DNA from: Smittia aterrima | Taxonomy: Eukaryota; Arthropoda; Insecta; Diptera; Chironomidae | Direction of reading: 5' to 3' | DNA: 64,000 nt | Assembly: GCA_033063855.1 (NCBI GenBank) | Contig: CP093831.1 | Location: forward strand, 9,610,001 to 9,674,000 | In this document: in pieces, positions 35,989 through 48,000 of the stretch | Numbering within the stretch: the first letter of the stretch is position 1 | Layout of the letters: every line of letters starts with the position of its first letter | Program-made: the position numbers and the translations under genes | The notes under the pieces: generated by a model | Database searches by the model: none | Told to the model about the DNA's origin: nothing | The model's input: only the letters and a program-made list of their open reading frames with translations

Positions 35989-37286
35989 ATGTGGAAGCTT
36001 TTTATTCTTTTGTTAGTTTGCTCATCTGTTTACAACGAAGAGGCTGATGATGAGAGTCAAACAAGTTGAAAAGCATTCTCATTTGGTTTTTAAATTCTAA
36101 CTTGAAAAATCCTTTATTTTTAGATTCCGATGAAATGTTTGATGATGATGATGAAGCAAGCAACCGCAGTATCTCTGACAACTTATATCGAGTGGGCGAT
36201 ATGTTGTTGACGAAGGAGCAGTTTGACTACCTCTACAAACGAGATCCCAACAAACGAGTGGGTTACACAATGGAATTCAAGAGGTGGCCGAATGGAATTG
36301 TCCCCATCAAAATTCATGTGGAGGACTACAGCGAAGAATTTATCCAACGAATCAAGGACGCCACGAATTATATCATGGATCGGTCGTGTGTTCAATTTCT
36401 CCTCGATTTTAATTCAGAAGAGTTCCCAAATTATGTATCAGTGAACTTAGGCGATGGAAAGTCTTGCAGGTCTCAAGTCGGAAACTTTAGAAGAGGCGAA
36501 CAGCAACTTCATCTTCACGAGAAATGCACAAACGGAAGCGTCGTCCACGAACTTCTTCACACTCTAGGCTTTCTTCATATGCACACAGCGCCAAACAGAG
36601 ACAAACACGTCGAGATCATTTTCAACAACATCAAACCATTTGCAATGAACAATTTTAAGAAAGCGTCGGGTTTCGTTGGAATGTTCAAGACGCCTTACGA
36701 TTTCGAATCAATTATGCATTATAGGTGAGATTTTGAAGTCGTTCTGAAGAGGTTTTAACTATTTGACTCTTAGTCAACATGCTTTTGCGAAGAACCATGG
36801 AGGAATAACGATAAACCCAAAGGCAAATGTTCAAGGAATGGGACAGCGAAAAAGTAAAAGAAGAAGTTAAAGTGAATTGAAAGCTTAAAATAACTTCTCG
36901 TTTTCTTAAGGAATGACTGCCGGAGACGTTACTCGTTTGAACCGAATGTACAGATGTCCAAAAGGAAGTGAAGGCAGAAAGATGGAGATTCATCAAAGAA
37001 AAATTCCAGGTAGGTCAGAAAATGTCCATGATGAGAAGCTTTCAATCTTGAAATTTCAGTTGAAAGTGAAACGACGAATAATCCGATTTCAACAAGAAAC
37101 TTTGGAATGCGAATGGCAGTTGATGGAATGTACATGAAATCGTCAGACGATGAGAGGAAGGTGTCGAGAATCTCAATGCAACACAGCTTGAAGTTCGCAG
37201 CTAAAGAAATTATTAACTTTCTCAATCCAATCTGCAGTTTAAGAGAAAATTTAGACTTTCTCGTGAACAATGTTGATTTGATCTAA
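35989..37286 (+). CDS. Astacin-family secreted zinc metalloprotease 3
   Basis: Exons 35989-36064, 36124-36724, 36774-36853, 36911-37009 and 37060-37286 give 360 residues. Exon 1 encodes the signal peptide MWKLFILLLVCSSVY; its donor (ACAA|GTTGAA) is weak and is the least certain boundary. Asp switch in RVGDML (D51); zinc site HELLHTLGFLH (167-177); Met-turn SIMHYS; end of the domain at RLNRMYRCP. As in the other loci, Met replaces the Glu after the third His. The last intron is inferred: reading through also stays open but gives a shorter, unrelated tail, whereas splicing yields a tail ending IINFLNPICSLRENL, like that of astacin 1. It has two more introns than astacin 1. Confidence 0.82.
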
Positions 37287-40200
37287 ATTGCTAAATTTAT
37301 AGATTTTCCAAATTCTTTTCTGAGCTTGAGAAATCAGAGCTCAGACAAATTTAATTTAATTGAAAGATTTTCATGAGAGATCAAAATTTTCTTTGAAATT
37401 CGAACTTGTTCAAGACTTTTCAAAAGATGAGAGAGATCAAAAGCTTCAAGTTTAAATGTAAATCGTTGGCATATCTGGAATTCCGATTAGATTGACATCA
37501 AAAGGCGAATCAAAGCCAAAAAAAAACTGAAAGTTCTTTAAGAAAATTTATTCTCTCGATAGAAAGTTATTCGGTTATTCGACATCGATTGAAACGACAA
37601 ATGTCAAGGATCTCGAATGACTTTCTCAATTCGAAACCTTTCTCTCCTTCCAACCGATAAAATCGTTTAATAATGATTACTGAAGATGAGACAACAAAAT
37701 CATTTGTTTCTTGAATGGCTCCGTGCGACAGCAAATTTATCTCACGCTGAAGATGTTGCGATGTAAGCCAAGCCCAACAACTTCTATTTATTGCGAACAA
37801 TAAAGCAAAAATGAAAATCTATCTTACGTAATGTTTTAAACATTCATGCGAGAAACTGGTTGCGCAACAATAAAACTTTATTTAGGTTGATTGTTGATAT
37901 AAAAGAAACTTTTCCTCTTGGTGATCAATGGGGTTTTAAAGGCTTTTTTCGAAAGAGAAACCCTCCATTAAAGTTTGATTAAGATACGCACATCTTTCTC
38001 AATGATCGACATTAAATATTGATAAAAAAGTGAATCTCGAAAAAGCCTTTTATCAAGTCAAACTGTGTGATCAATTGAAGTTCTTCTTGTTCTTCAATTT
38101 CTTCGTATTCAACGACAACGACGACATCAATTGACAATCAATTTCAATATATATGAATAAATTCCCAAGATTTTCTTACTAAACAAAAAGGAACTGAATG
38201 GAGAAGAGAGAAAAGAAAGTTCCGACATTGTTTATTCAAAGAAAACCTTTTTTTCCTTTTTGCTTTTGGAGCTCATTTGAGACGTAAAATGATTCGCAAC
38301 GATTCGTGTTACTTGGAAATCGGGAGAGATCAAACAACTCTGCCTTTTGTTGCGGGTAGAAAACGAATGAAAGAGAAGAAGGCAAATTAAGGTGATTGAC
38401 ATTGAGAACGTATTGGAGACGTTTAGCCTTTTTTCACCCTGTTTAGGATGATTGCAGAGTTTTCTTAACGAGCGAGCGTTCCCTCTTTAATATAGAAACA
38501 ATTTAAAACATGTTTGGAGGTTTTTAATTAAACTCATCAAAGTTTTTTCCATTCTCGAAGCTTCAAGCTTGTATGATCGCTCATAAATTAAATGCTTTTC
38601 CCTCATTTGACTTTTCCTGCGCTGCTTTTTCCCAAAGAGGGCAGAGAAGGGAAAACTTTTCAACTATGAAGCGCTTTTTTGCTGCGCAATGATAGCGAAC
38701 ATAAAGTTTTTAATGACTTTGAAGCCATAAATTCATTGTAGGTCTGAGGAGGAAAGTTCTCTCTCCGTCTTGGAAGTACAAACTTTTGTTAAGTTGACTC
38801 CTAACAATCTCCTTTCCTCCCCCCACTCGCCATGCAATTGCTACCTGTGCGACGACTCTTCAACAAAAAGCGCCAAATTATCAACAAAAAAAAAATGAGA
38901 GAGAGAGAACTCAAAAAGATAAAATATGCAAGCTGTCACAGCGAAAATATAAATTTTCATTTCACGAAAAGTTTCCTCATAAATTTTTATTGCAATAAAA
39001 AGAAGACCTCGCCGCAAGTGCGATCAAAAGCTTCGGGAGAGATGAATTCATTACAGATGTTGTGTGAGTGACTGATAAGAGAACATTCGTTGAGTAAAGC
39101 TTAGCGGCCAATTAAAGTTTTTCTTTCTTTTTATTTTCGTAAGTCAAATGTAAATTGAAAAGCTTTAGGGTTTCCTCTGTTGAGCGATACAAAGCCATAC
39201 GCCGCTCGAAATTATCCACAACATGCTGCAGGCATCAGAATGTTTTCAAACAGATTAGCATTATGGCTTCTAAATGTGGAAAGATACAATGTACGGCAAG
39301 CGGAGGAAATGGCTTGGCGAGCAATCGCAAGAGAAGCGAGAGAGAGCTGAATTGGCTAAAGTAAAATTTAATGGACTTTTAAAAACTCTTCGCTTACATC
39401 GTAGAGAGGAAAGCTGGAATCACATATTCGTAATAATATTAAAAGTAGCTTCTATCTCTATTTGCTTGAGCACTTTTCTACACATGTTTCACTCCCTGTT
39501 CACATTATTATATTCTGGAGAGTGTGATGCAAATGCAATTCAAAGTCTCTAACTGCTATCGAATTGCACACAATTCGGGTTAACTGCTGATTTAATCGAT
39601 ATCCAAACCTTTCCTTTAAAGAAGGAAGACCACGAAGGATAAGAAACTTTTTTCCACCTGAGTAAACAAAATTCTCAACTTTTCTTGCAAACGTGTGCAG
39701 TTTGTCGCAAAAGTTTCCGTTTCACTTTCTAGAGTTTGAGGTGAGTCGGAGACAAACAATTTTGGTGAATGAGTTAAGCCGAAGGAAATCTGCTGATGAT
39801 AACAGAAAACTATTTGGATTTGTCTTATTCTCTCAACGTTCTTATTAAAACCATCACCGTAGAGTAAAGTTTTTGGAAGCGGAAGTTAATCTCATCTCCC
39901 TCCGAGAGAACGTCGAGTACTTTTAGCTTTTCCGTTTCAAAAATAATTCGACGTAGAACAAAAGATTAATTCATCGTTAATGTTGACTCATTGTCAACGC
40001 TCACTTAGCGATGAGGATAAAGAATCGCTTGGAACGAGAATTTATTGCGAATGAAATTTGAAATAAAAAAATATCGGAAAAGTCAGAAAATTAACATTTA
40101 TCGTAGATTGGGCCTTCATTTCATTTCGAGCCCTCTCTACGTTCGACACAAAAAGTCAAATCGATCTCATTTTCAATTTTAATTACCGAACGCAATTTAA

Positions 40201-42838
40201 TTTTAAGTGCTTTCAACTTTTGCTGGCGTGCAATTTCCGGCTTTGTCATTCCGGTCTGATCTCTCAATCCGAATGAGAAGAGAAAAGCGGAGACGTTATT
40301 AAAAATCAATCGGAAAATTGCAGTGAAATATTCAGTTCTCGTTGAATTTTGCATTTGAATTTTCTTAATTTGAGTCGATTGTTTCACTCTCAAACCGGAT
40401 TCGAAGGGAGGTAGATCGTCGCTTTGAGTCTGATGAATATTTAAACGATTTAAGTGCATTTTACTTCTTCGGAGTTATCAGTCTGATGCCATCGACAAGA
40501 CAAAGTTTTACTCGAAAACGAGAAAAAGTTTCGTGACGATGGCAAATCGAACAATTAATTTCACACTTATTAAACACTTGACTTATTAGTCTCGAAGAAA
40601 AGTTTATTTAGCAAATGTATTTGCGTCAATTTTCCGAGCAAAAACTTTTCAATTCTTGTGGGAAAGTTTGTGACTAAAGTCATAAACAGAAACTACTAAA
40701 GAAAAATATTGGAAAGAAAAACTTTCTCGAAGCAAATCGAAGCTTCAATCTTAAATGTGTCAAACTGTTGTGAAACTTTGTTGTGCTCGATAAACTGGAT
40801 TAGAGAAAATTTAGTTGTTTATTGATTGGATTGGAGGAAAACATGTTTGAAAATCCTTGAAGCCTCAAATTGCTCCATTTTCATCACCGAAATTAACACA
40901 TTTTTTCCTCGTCGTGTTGAATTGCATTTTATAGCGGACGAACAAAAAAAAACATCATAAACGCAAAATCATCACTTTTTCCCCCCGGATCTCATTCAAA
41001 AGGCTTCCATTAGTCGACGAGCGAGAGCAAAAAGCATTGAAAATGAGATTCGCAAAGCCGAACCAGAAAATTCGCAAGAATTTTATAAATATATTTGCTC
41101 CGTTGCCTCGAGCTCTTGGTAAAAGAAAAAAAAAATCGGAACTAGAGAGAAAATACGAGATCGGATAAACAAAAACAGCATTGTCATAGTTCGATTTTAA
41201 GGTTTGCTGCACAATTCGAAAATCTGCTGAGCTTTCCGAATGACGTCGTGTGTTTTGTTCGCTTTAAGCTTTTTAGTTTCTTTAAATGTTTTTTAGGCTT
41301 TTGTTCGTAAAGAAATAAGTAAATTGTTCGTCTTCGTATTACTTGATTATCTCTTGCGAAATTTATCGTAGTTTGTTACCCCTTTTTATTAATGAAGCTG
41401 CTTGATCTACATCCTATCTTCGAGACCTTGATTAAAATGAAATAATTAAAGGAAAATGAAAAGAGCCTTCCTTGTTTCTGGTCTCCAATTTCGTTCCAAC
41501 TCTAAATGGTTTTTTCATCGTTTCTTCTTCTTTTGCCTTCAGCTGAGCACTCCAATTGTCGGAAAACGTTTGTTTTAGATAAAGAGTTAGTTGAGGAAGA
41601 AGAAAGATGCTCATAAATGCATAAGACAATTCATAAGAAGTTTTAATCTCTCCACAAAAGAATAAACTTTTCAATAAATGGATGAAAATGCTTTTAGCTC
41701 TGTCATTGTGATTCCTCCTCCGACAATCGGAAATGAAATGTCATGCCACTCATGTCGTTCTCTTCGAAAATTTATAAAAGAATTTTTCTTTTTTTACATG
41801 ATCGCTTCCTGTATTATGACATTCCCTGCCTTGCATCGACACTTGTTGATTGAAATGTTATTTTTTTTCCATTCGAAATCCTTCCTTCCTTCTAATGCCA
41901 CAATTGATCGATTTACGGTAAAGCGATTACTTAAAGTGTTACGAGCCACTAATAACTGCTTGAACAGTCTGATGCGTCGAATGCTTAAATGATTAATTCC
42001 TCGTCATAGGCGACAAGCAGCGAAAGAGGTCGATATTTATGCGCTGCGTGATATGTTAAATGACCGATGAAACATCCATCGGCTGCCTCGCTTTTCCTGT
42101 CCGTGCGAACTCTTGTCATTGTAATTGCCACATTGTTAGCTGTGCATTGTATCGTTTCATATTTGATTGATGACATTTTCGTAGAAAAGCAGTAAACAGA
42201 ACTTTAAGGACTTTACATAAAATGCTATTTTGCATTCCGATATAATTAAAGTAGATTGAATGTGCTCAATTAGAGCTCATTATAATCAGCCTCGAGCGTT
42301 CGTGAAGTTTTTCTCACTTTTGAAAACATTTTACACAAATATTTCAATTCTTATTAAGCACAGCACGCAAGCCCTCAAGCTTCTGTAAGAATCTTTTCGC
42401 GTTTTGTTCTTTGAACCGACACGAACTATTTAATCAGAAATGTGTCGAGAGAAATTAAAGTTCAAGCAAACAAATGTAAGCAAGGCGTGTCGGGAATATT
42501 CGAGTAAATATGCACGAAGAGTAGACGGCGAGAACAGTTCAATCGAATGAAGAGTATTGACAAGTTCAACAAGACATGAATCAATACACTTTGATTGAAA
42601 GGATTCTCCTAAGTTCACTTCTTCATACAAGAACTTTATGGTTTGGAAAAAGCTCCAAAAGCCACGAACCTCTGAAATGCACTCAGGAATCGCAATGATG
42701 GAGAGAGAGCACTCGTCGATTGATGAATGCGACGTGAATTCAATGGCAAATCAAACGCAAATTGCTTTCGCACAGGTTTTCGTGTATATTTTCCCATCGA
42801 CAACATTTGCCGTCGCTCTCCGAATACGAAGACAACTC
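37287..42838. other. Intergenic, no recognised gene
   Basis: AT-rich; ORFs up to about 110 residues on both strands (for example 40121-40459, minus) have no motifs. Nothing callable. Confidence 0.55.
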
Positions 42839-45025
42839 TTAGGGCCACACGCTCCTCTCGATCCAATCGACGAAGCTGGAAACGTTCGTGTACACGCCGT
42901 ACGAGCTTGCAAATCCGCAGAACTTCCCGAACGACGTGATTCCGACGATTTCGTACATGCAATAAGGCTCATTCAACACAACCTGTGAAAATCAAAGAGA
43001 AATTGGAACGAGAGAAACATTTTTTTCTTCATATATGCGAAACTGAGTTTTCCTATTTTGCTTGTGAAAATATTTTCAAGTCTCCGTGCTCAACGACAGT
43101 GTAACAACCCGGTTGTTTGTTCAAGAGTCATGTTTATCCTGACCCCATCCCTTTTACATCGAAAGACGAGCGAGGGAAAAAAAAGCTTGTTTCGTGTCAT
43201 TGCATTCATGTACAAACCTGAAGTGGTCCTCCTGTGCAATGCGATGATGATGTAAAATCCACCAACGAACCAACGAGAAAAATAAGCAGAGAAAGAAGAC
43301 AATAGAAACGCTCGCTCTTAGCTATTAGTATTCTCACCGCTATCTCCCTGAAGTCGGAAAAGGGAAATGTTAAAGTGCATTGTTGTTAATTAAAATATTA
43401 AAGCAGCCTCTTCACCGTGGCTCGGGTAGCATGAATCTTACCAGGCAGGTATCCTAGGAGAAGATTTTTTTAATCCTAATGAAAAGCATGGCAATCTAAA
43501 TTTCCCACTCTACCTTGTTTCCTTTCTCTTCACCGGAGCAGAACTGCGAATCAATTATTCCATTTTTAAGCAGCTTATAAGTCTGTGCATTGTTGAGATC
43601 GCCCGCAATAAGAGTCGGGAGTGATGTGGAGGAAGGTGAACAGTCGAGAGAACGTGAATTAATTTCGTTTTGCAAGAGTACGAGGAGAGTGAATAAAATA
43701 AATAACCTGATAAGTGCGTACACAAGTCGCTCTATCGACTGAGCTCAGTAGAACCTTTCTCAGATGTCGGCTGCCTTTATCATTCTCTGCAAGAGATCCG
43801 GATTACGTAAACACTATAAATTAGCTATGAAGAGAGGGTGGAACATCCAAAAAGAGGTTGGCTAGACTTTTGAGTTGACGGACAAGAAGAGCATTGCCCA
43901 AATCTCTGTTAGCCACCCTCAAGTGTCTTTTAAACCAACGAGAGGATTGTGAACGACAGAAATCAATAAAGTATATTCGCAGCATAATTCAGTTATAGCT
44001 GCTGCTTTAGCCGAAACCTCTATTCATCTACCTACGCCTGAACTTACCGTATTGAGTCTTTCCAAAACCAATGGCAATCGCTTTCGGCCATGGCCTCGAT
44101 CCAGTTGCGACGCAAGCGGGTCTAACATGTTCATCAAATCTAATAAATGACTTCAATTTGATCAGAGCGATGTCGTAATATTTCTCATTGCTTCGATACT
44201 GTGGATGTGATGTGAAGGAATCGATGCTAATAATTTGAACATTAGCTCCGCTATCATGAATATGGATGACTCCCATTTTAGCAACGATGGGATGTCCGCT
44301 CTCTCTGTCGTTTTCGCAGTGTGCAGCTGACAAAAGCGAGAAAAATGTGTTTGAGTTAGTTTCATTTCGATGGACGGAACACGAACAGGAAGAGCATTGA
44401 AAAAGCTTTGCCTTCCTGCAACGCACCTGTCATGACGAACAAGGGACTGATTACCGAAGCCCCACATTTGAACGAATATGTTTCATTAAAATCATCCGAG
44501 CGATAACCTACGGCAGCCTTTATCGGAATAAAATTAAATGTTCATGTCAGAGCTCGAGTTAACTGATTCGCTTCGAAATTCATCTCGTTTGTCATTCTTA
44601 ACGTCCGTTCTACACGTCCCGCTGTTGCTGTCATAAAACGCAATTTATCTGCGACTCGTTACCGGTTCTCGTCGTAGTCGTCGTTCGTCTAAACCATTTA
44701 CTAACCATATGTGGAAATTCATTTTCATTAACCCTTTGACCACCAACAATCAACGGCGTTTCGACGATAGCGCATTTCGAAACGCTATTTGATTGCGCTG
44801 AATTTGCTGATAGAACAGGACTGTCCTCATTTACATAAACAAGCTTTGAATACTCGATGCATTCTGCAAATGTTATTTTTTGTGTCAAGCAGTCGTTACA
44901 TGAATGAAAGAGCAATTTAATTTACTTTGACGTGATATTTCACCAACGGCAATCGCCCCGGTTCTCGTCAACATCATCGCAAAGCAAGCGAGTAAAGCCT
45001 TAAAGCTTAAATCTATTTGCCACAT
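42839..45025 (-). CDS. Snake-like secreted serine protease with microexons at the active site
   Basis: Ten exons (complement): 44926-45025, 44706-44863, 44427-44517, 44048-44326, 43707-43786, 43514-43582, 43442-43453 (12 nt), 43338-43347 (10 nt), 43218-43231 (14 nt) and 42839-42982, giving 318 residues. Signal peptide about 1-26. A short Cys-bearing propeptide (KCIEYSK ... SKCAIVETPL) has no six-Cys CLIP domain. Activation site Leu|IVGG (I72): Leu at P1 is the snake-type site, not a trypsin site. Catalytic His119 (TAAHC), Asp168 (DIALI) and Ser266 (GDSGG); Asp260 in DTCLGDSGG predicts trypsin-like cleavage after Arg/Lys. All phases agree and every exon adds expected family sequence. Fly snake acts in extracellular zymogen cascades; the role here is unknown. 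Confidence 0.85.
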
Positions 45026-48000
45026 TACTCTCGTCCTTTAATTCATCACAGAATTACTGGCAATAACACTTTGAGCGAGGAATAAAAATTAAGACCAAAA
45101 CTGTTCTCCAAATTACTCACAGCAATTAAATTTTACAAATTTTTCAATTAACAATTGCTAAGGCTATTAAAAATAATTGTTTGAAATTTGTTGGAGCATA
45201 AAAAACATTTTCCATCTCTCGATTGGAAATTATTTAAACTTAGAGTGAAGCTCATTGGACGATGAAGTTGTTTATGCCACAACTTGCATTGAGCGAATGA
45301 CGGCTAACTGAAAATTAATGAAGAAAGTTATAAAAAGTTTGATTGAAGAAAATATCTGATAATCACAAATTACTGTCGTACACTGAATTGAGCAAAGCTC
45401 ATTATTAATAAACTGAACATTTAATTGGGTTTCGTTCTTATCTTAAAAGTTTTAAATTAAAACGCTTTCAAAGTTTAATCTTTGAACATTTTCATTGAAA
45501 GTTGTTTTTAAGATTTAGAAGAAGGTGGTACTGTCTTACATCGAATAAATTAATGTCTCGGTATAATGATAGCAGAAGATTGTTCTTTATTTTAATCTTT
45601 AAAGTCTCTTAAACATCAATGAAAAAATAATCCACCGACAACAGTAATGACTTAAATTCTCTGAGATATTTACAATTTCCGACCCGAGTTTTGACGTAAG
45701 TTGCTTTTAAAAGAACTTTATTTAACATAAAAGCCTAAGCTTTGCCAACCTCAATCTCCTCGCTAATGTGATGAAGTCCTCAAACAAATCCTCACACTCC
45801 AAGAACATTACTGAACGGTCAGTTCTGCAGTCTAATTGCTTAATGGTGTGTGAAGGAAGAATAAAGCTTAATAGTTTCCAACTGCTTCTTAAATTCCCGG
45901 TCTCGATTTCATTTTCCCACGGAGATTGCTATTCTTGCTCATAAAAACTTGGTGTGCAAATATAATTTTAATCGTCCCTGAATTCTTCCAGTCGATGGCA
46001 AAAGCAAGAGCTGAATTTATTTACGTGAAGCACGCAGGAAATCAGAAATTAGAGATTGGAAATTCAAAGCGTAACACATCGTTCAGTGAACGCAGCGAAA
46101 AATGTTTAAGGAAGCGGAAAATTAATATCAAAATTCACGGTGTGTGTGTGTGTGAGGGTTAGTGTGATTGCGATGGGAAAGGTCGAACAAGAATCAATTG
46201 GGGCATGAATAATTGGTTGAATCATTTGGTGGAATTGAAAGCTTGGCTAATTAGAAAGCCTGAGCTCTTCGAAAATCCGTTTGATGGGCAAGGGAATGAC
46301 GTGAATATTTTCTGTTAAACGTTATAATGAAATTATTTCGATGCTAATGAGCACATATGGTAAATGTTTTATAAAACCCTTTCATTACGTTCACTAATCC
46401 TCTTGCCTTCTGGTTGCTTTTAGAGGGAAGCTCTGCGCGAGAGAAATTGCCTCATAATCAATTGAAAATGGATTTTTCCCGGTCGCTGCGTTAGCCATTG
46501 TTTATTTTATTAACCAGTCAGGGACGTTGAATTAATTATTCATAAAATAAAAGCTGCTTTTAAATGCGGGTTGGGGAAAAAATGAGCGCCCGAGCTATTT
46601 CAAGCTTCATTAAAAATTTAAAATTCATTTACATTCCATTCAATGATCCAGCATTAAGAGGTAAGAGAGTCATGAGTTGATTTTCACGGTCGTCGTTCGA
46701 GGATTTGGCTTTCGACGAACTGGAATTATGTCAACAGAATTCAACTTCAAAGCACAGAAATATTTTCAAAGTAAATTTTTTTGTTGGAAAATTAATCACC
46801 GAGAATTTCTCACTTCTTAGTAATCAAAAACTAATTACTGAAGCAATTTAAATTCAATTGAGGATAGAAACATTAGATGCACAAATCTCCAATTAGTTCG
46901 ATGTTATAACTAAGCATTGCTTTGATCGTTGTCATGATTGCGTTGGAAAGATTGCTCTGAAACCATTTCTGGGAGATAATCGAGTAAAAAGTTTAAAATT
47001 CTAGAGTCAGAAGTCTCCTTCTCTTACAAGAATTTTCAGTTTTTTACTCTTTCAGTAAAAAATTTAAGCGTTCATAGATCTTTGCAGTCACTGCATTTGA
47101 GATAACGTTGCCATAGAAAGCTTCACAAAAGCTTCTAAAAGATTGAAAGCTTTGAATAGCAAAGAGTCTTTGGCAGAAATATTAAAATCTCTTCTCACTC
47201 TTTCTGAAAGAGTCTTTCATTTTCACATTTAGTAACTGACACCTTAAAAATGCGGCTTCAGCACTTTTTCATAGTTGATGAAAAGTTGTATCGTTTCGAA
47301 TGCATCGAAACAATGTTTTTATCGCAAGCATTACAATAGAAACTGCAACACAAAGCAGCTTATGAACAAAAGATTAAACTGTCCGACAGCTCGATTTCTG
47401 CATCCTCTTTTGATTTTTCCATCAGTGCAAAGGAAAAGAGACGACGAGTAAAGTGAAAAGATGAATAATTTCCTCGCTGCTTCGTGTTTCTCATCCTCTC
47501 GATATCACTTTCCCGTTTGCTGTGTTTCACATTCTTCTTTCAGCTGCGAAGATTTATTTAAATTATTCATGACAGACAAACTAAGAAATTTATGGAGCTA
47601 AATAAAATGGAAGTGGTGGCGACGGTAAAGAAACTTCTTCTGTACTCTCTTCTTGTTACAATAAATTTTTCATCGAAATGTTTCCCTTCTCCTCCTCTGG
47701 CGCTGCAGATATTTGATTTAAAACTATTTCAATAAAGGAAGGTGCTGAGAGTGCTGAGAGCTTGGCGATGAAAAGCCATAAACGTCAAAAGAGAGACGAC
47801 ATCAAAGGACATGCCATGTTGAAAAGCTTTTTTTGACAAGTGCAAGCGAAATGTTCTGTCTGAGTTGTCGAGTGAGAATCTCACCGAGAGATGCAATTTT
47901 GAATTTCAATATGTGAGCTCAAAGAGACGTTCTGCTGGCCGAGACTCGAAGCAATTTATTTACTCGTTCATAAAACTTTTCATGTCAAATCCAGCGTCAA

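Noticed and set aside
40121..40459. 112-residue minus-strand ORF
   Set aside because: No motif, no splice partners, AT-rich random-like composition.
41678..41992. 104-residue + strand ORF starting MDENAFSS
   Set aside because: Homopolymeric Phe/Leu runs from AT-rich DNA and no family match.
42638..42988. 116-residue + strand ORF and related ORFs at 42727-42972
   Set aside because: Antisense shadow of the terminal exon of the snake-like protease.
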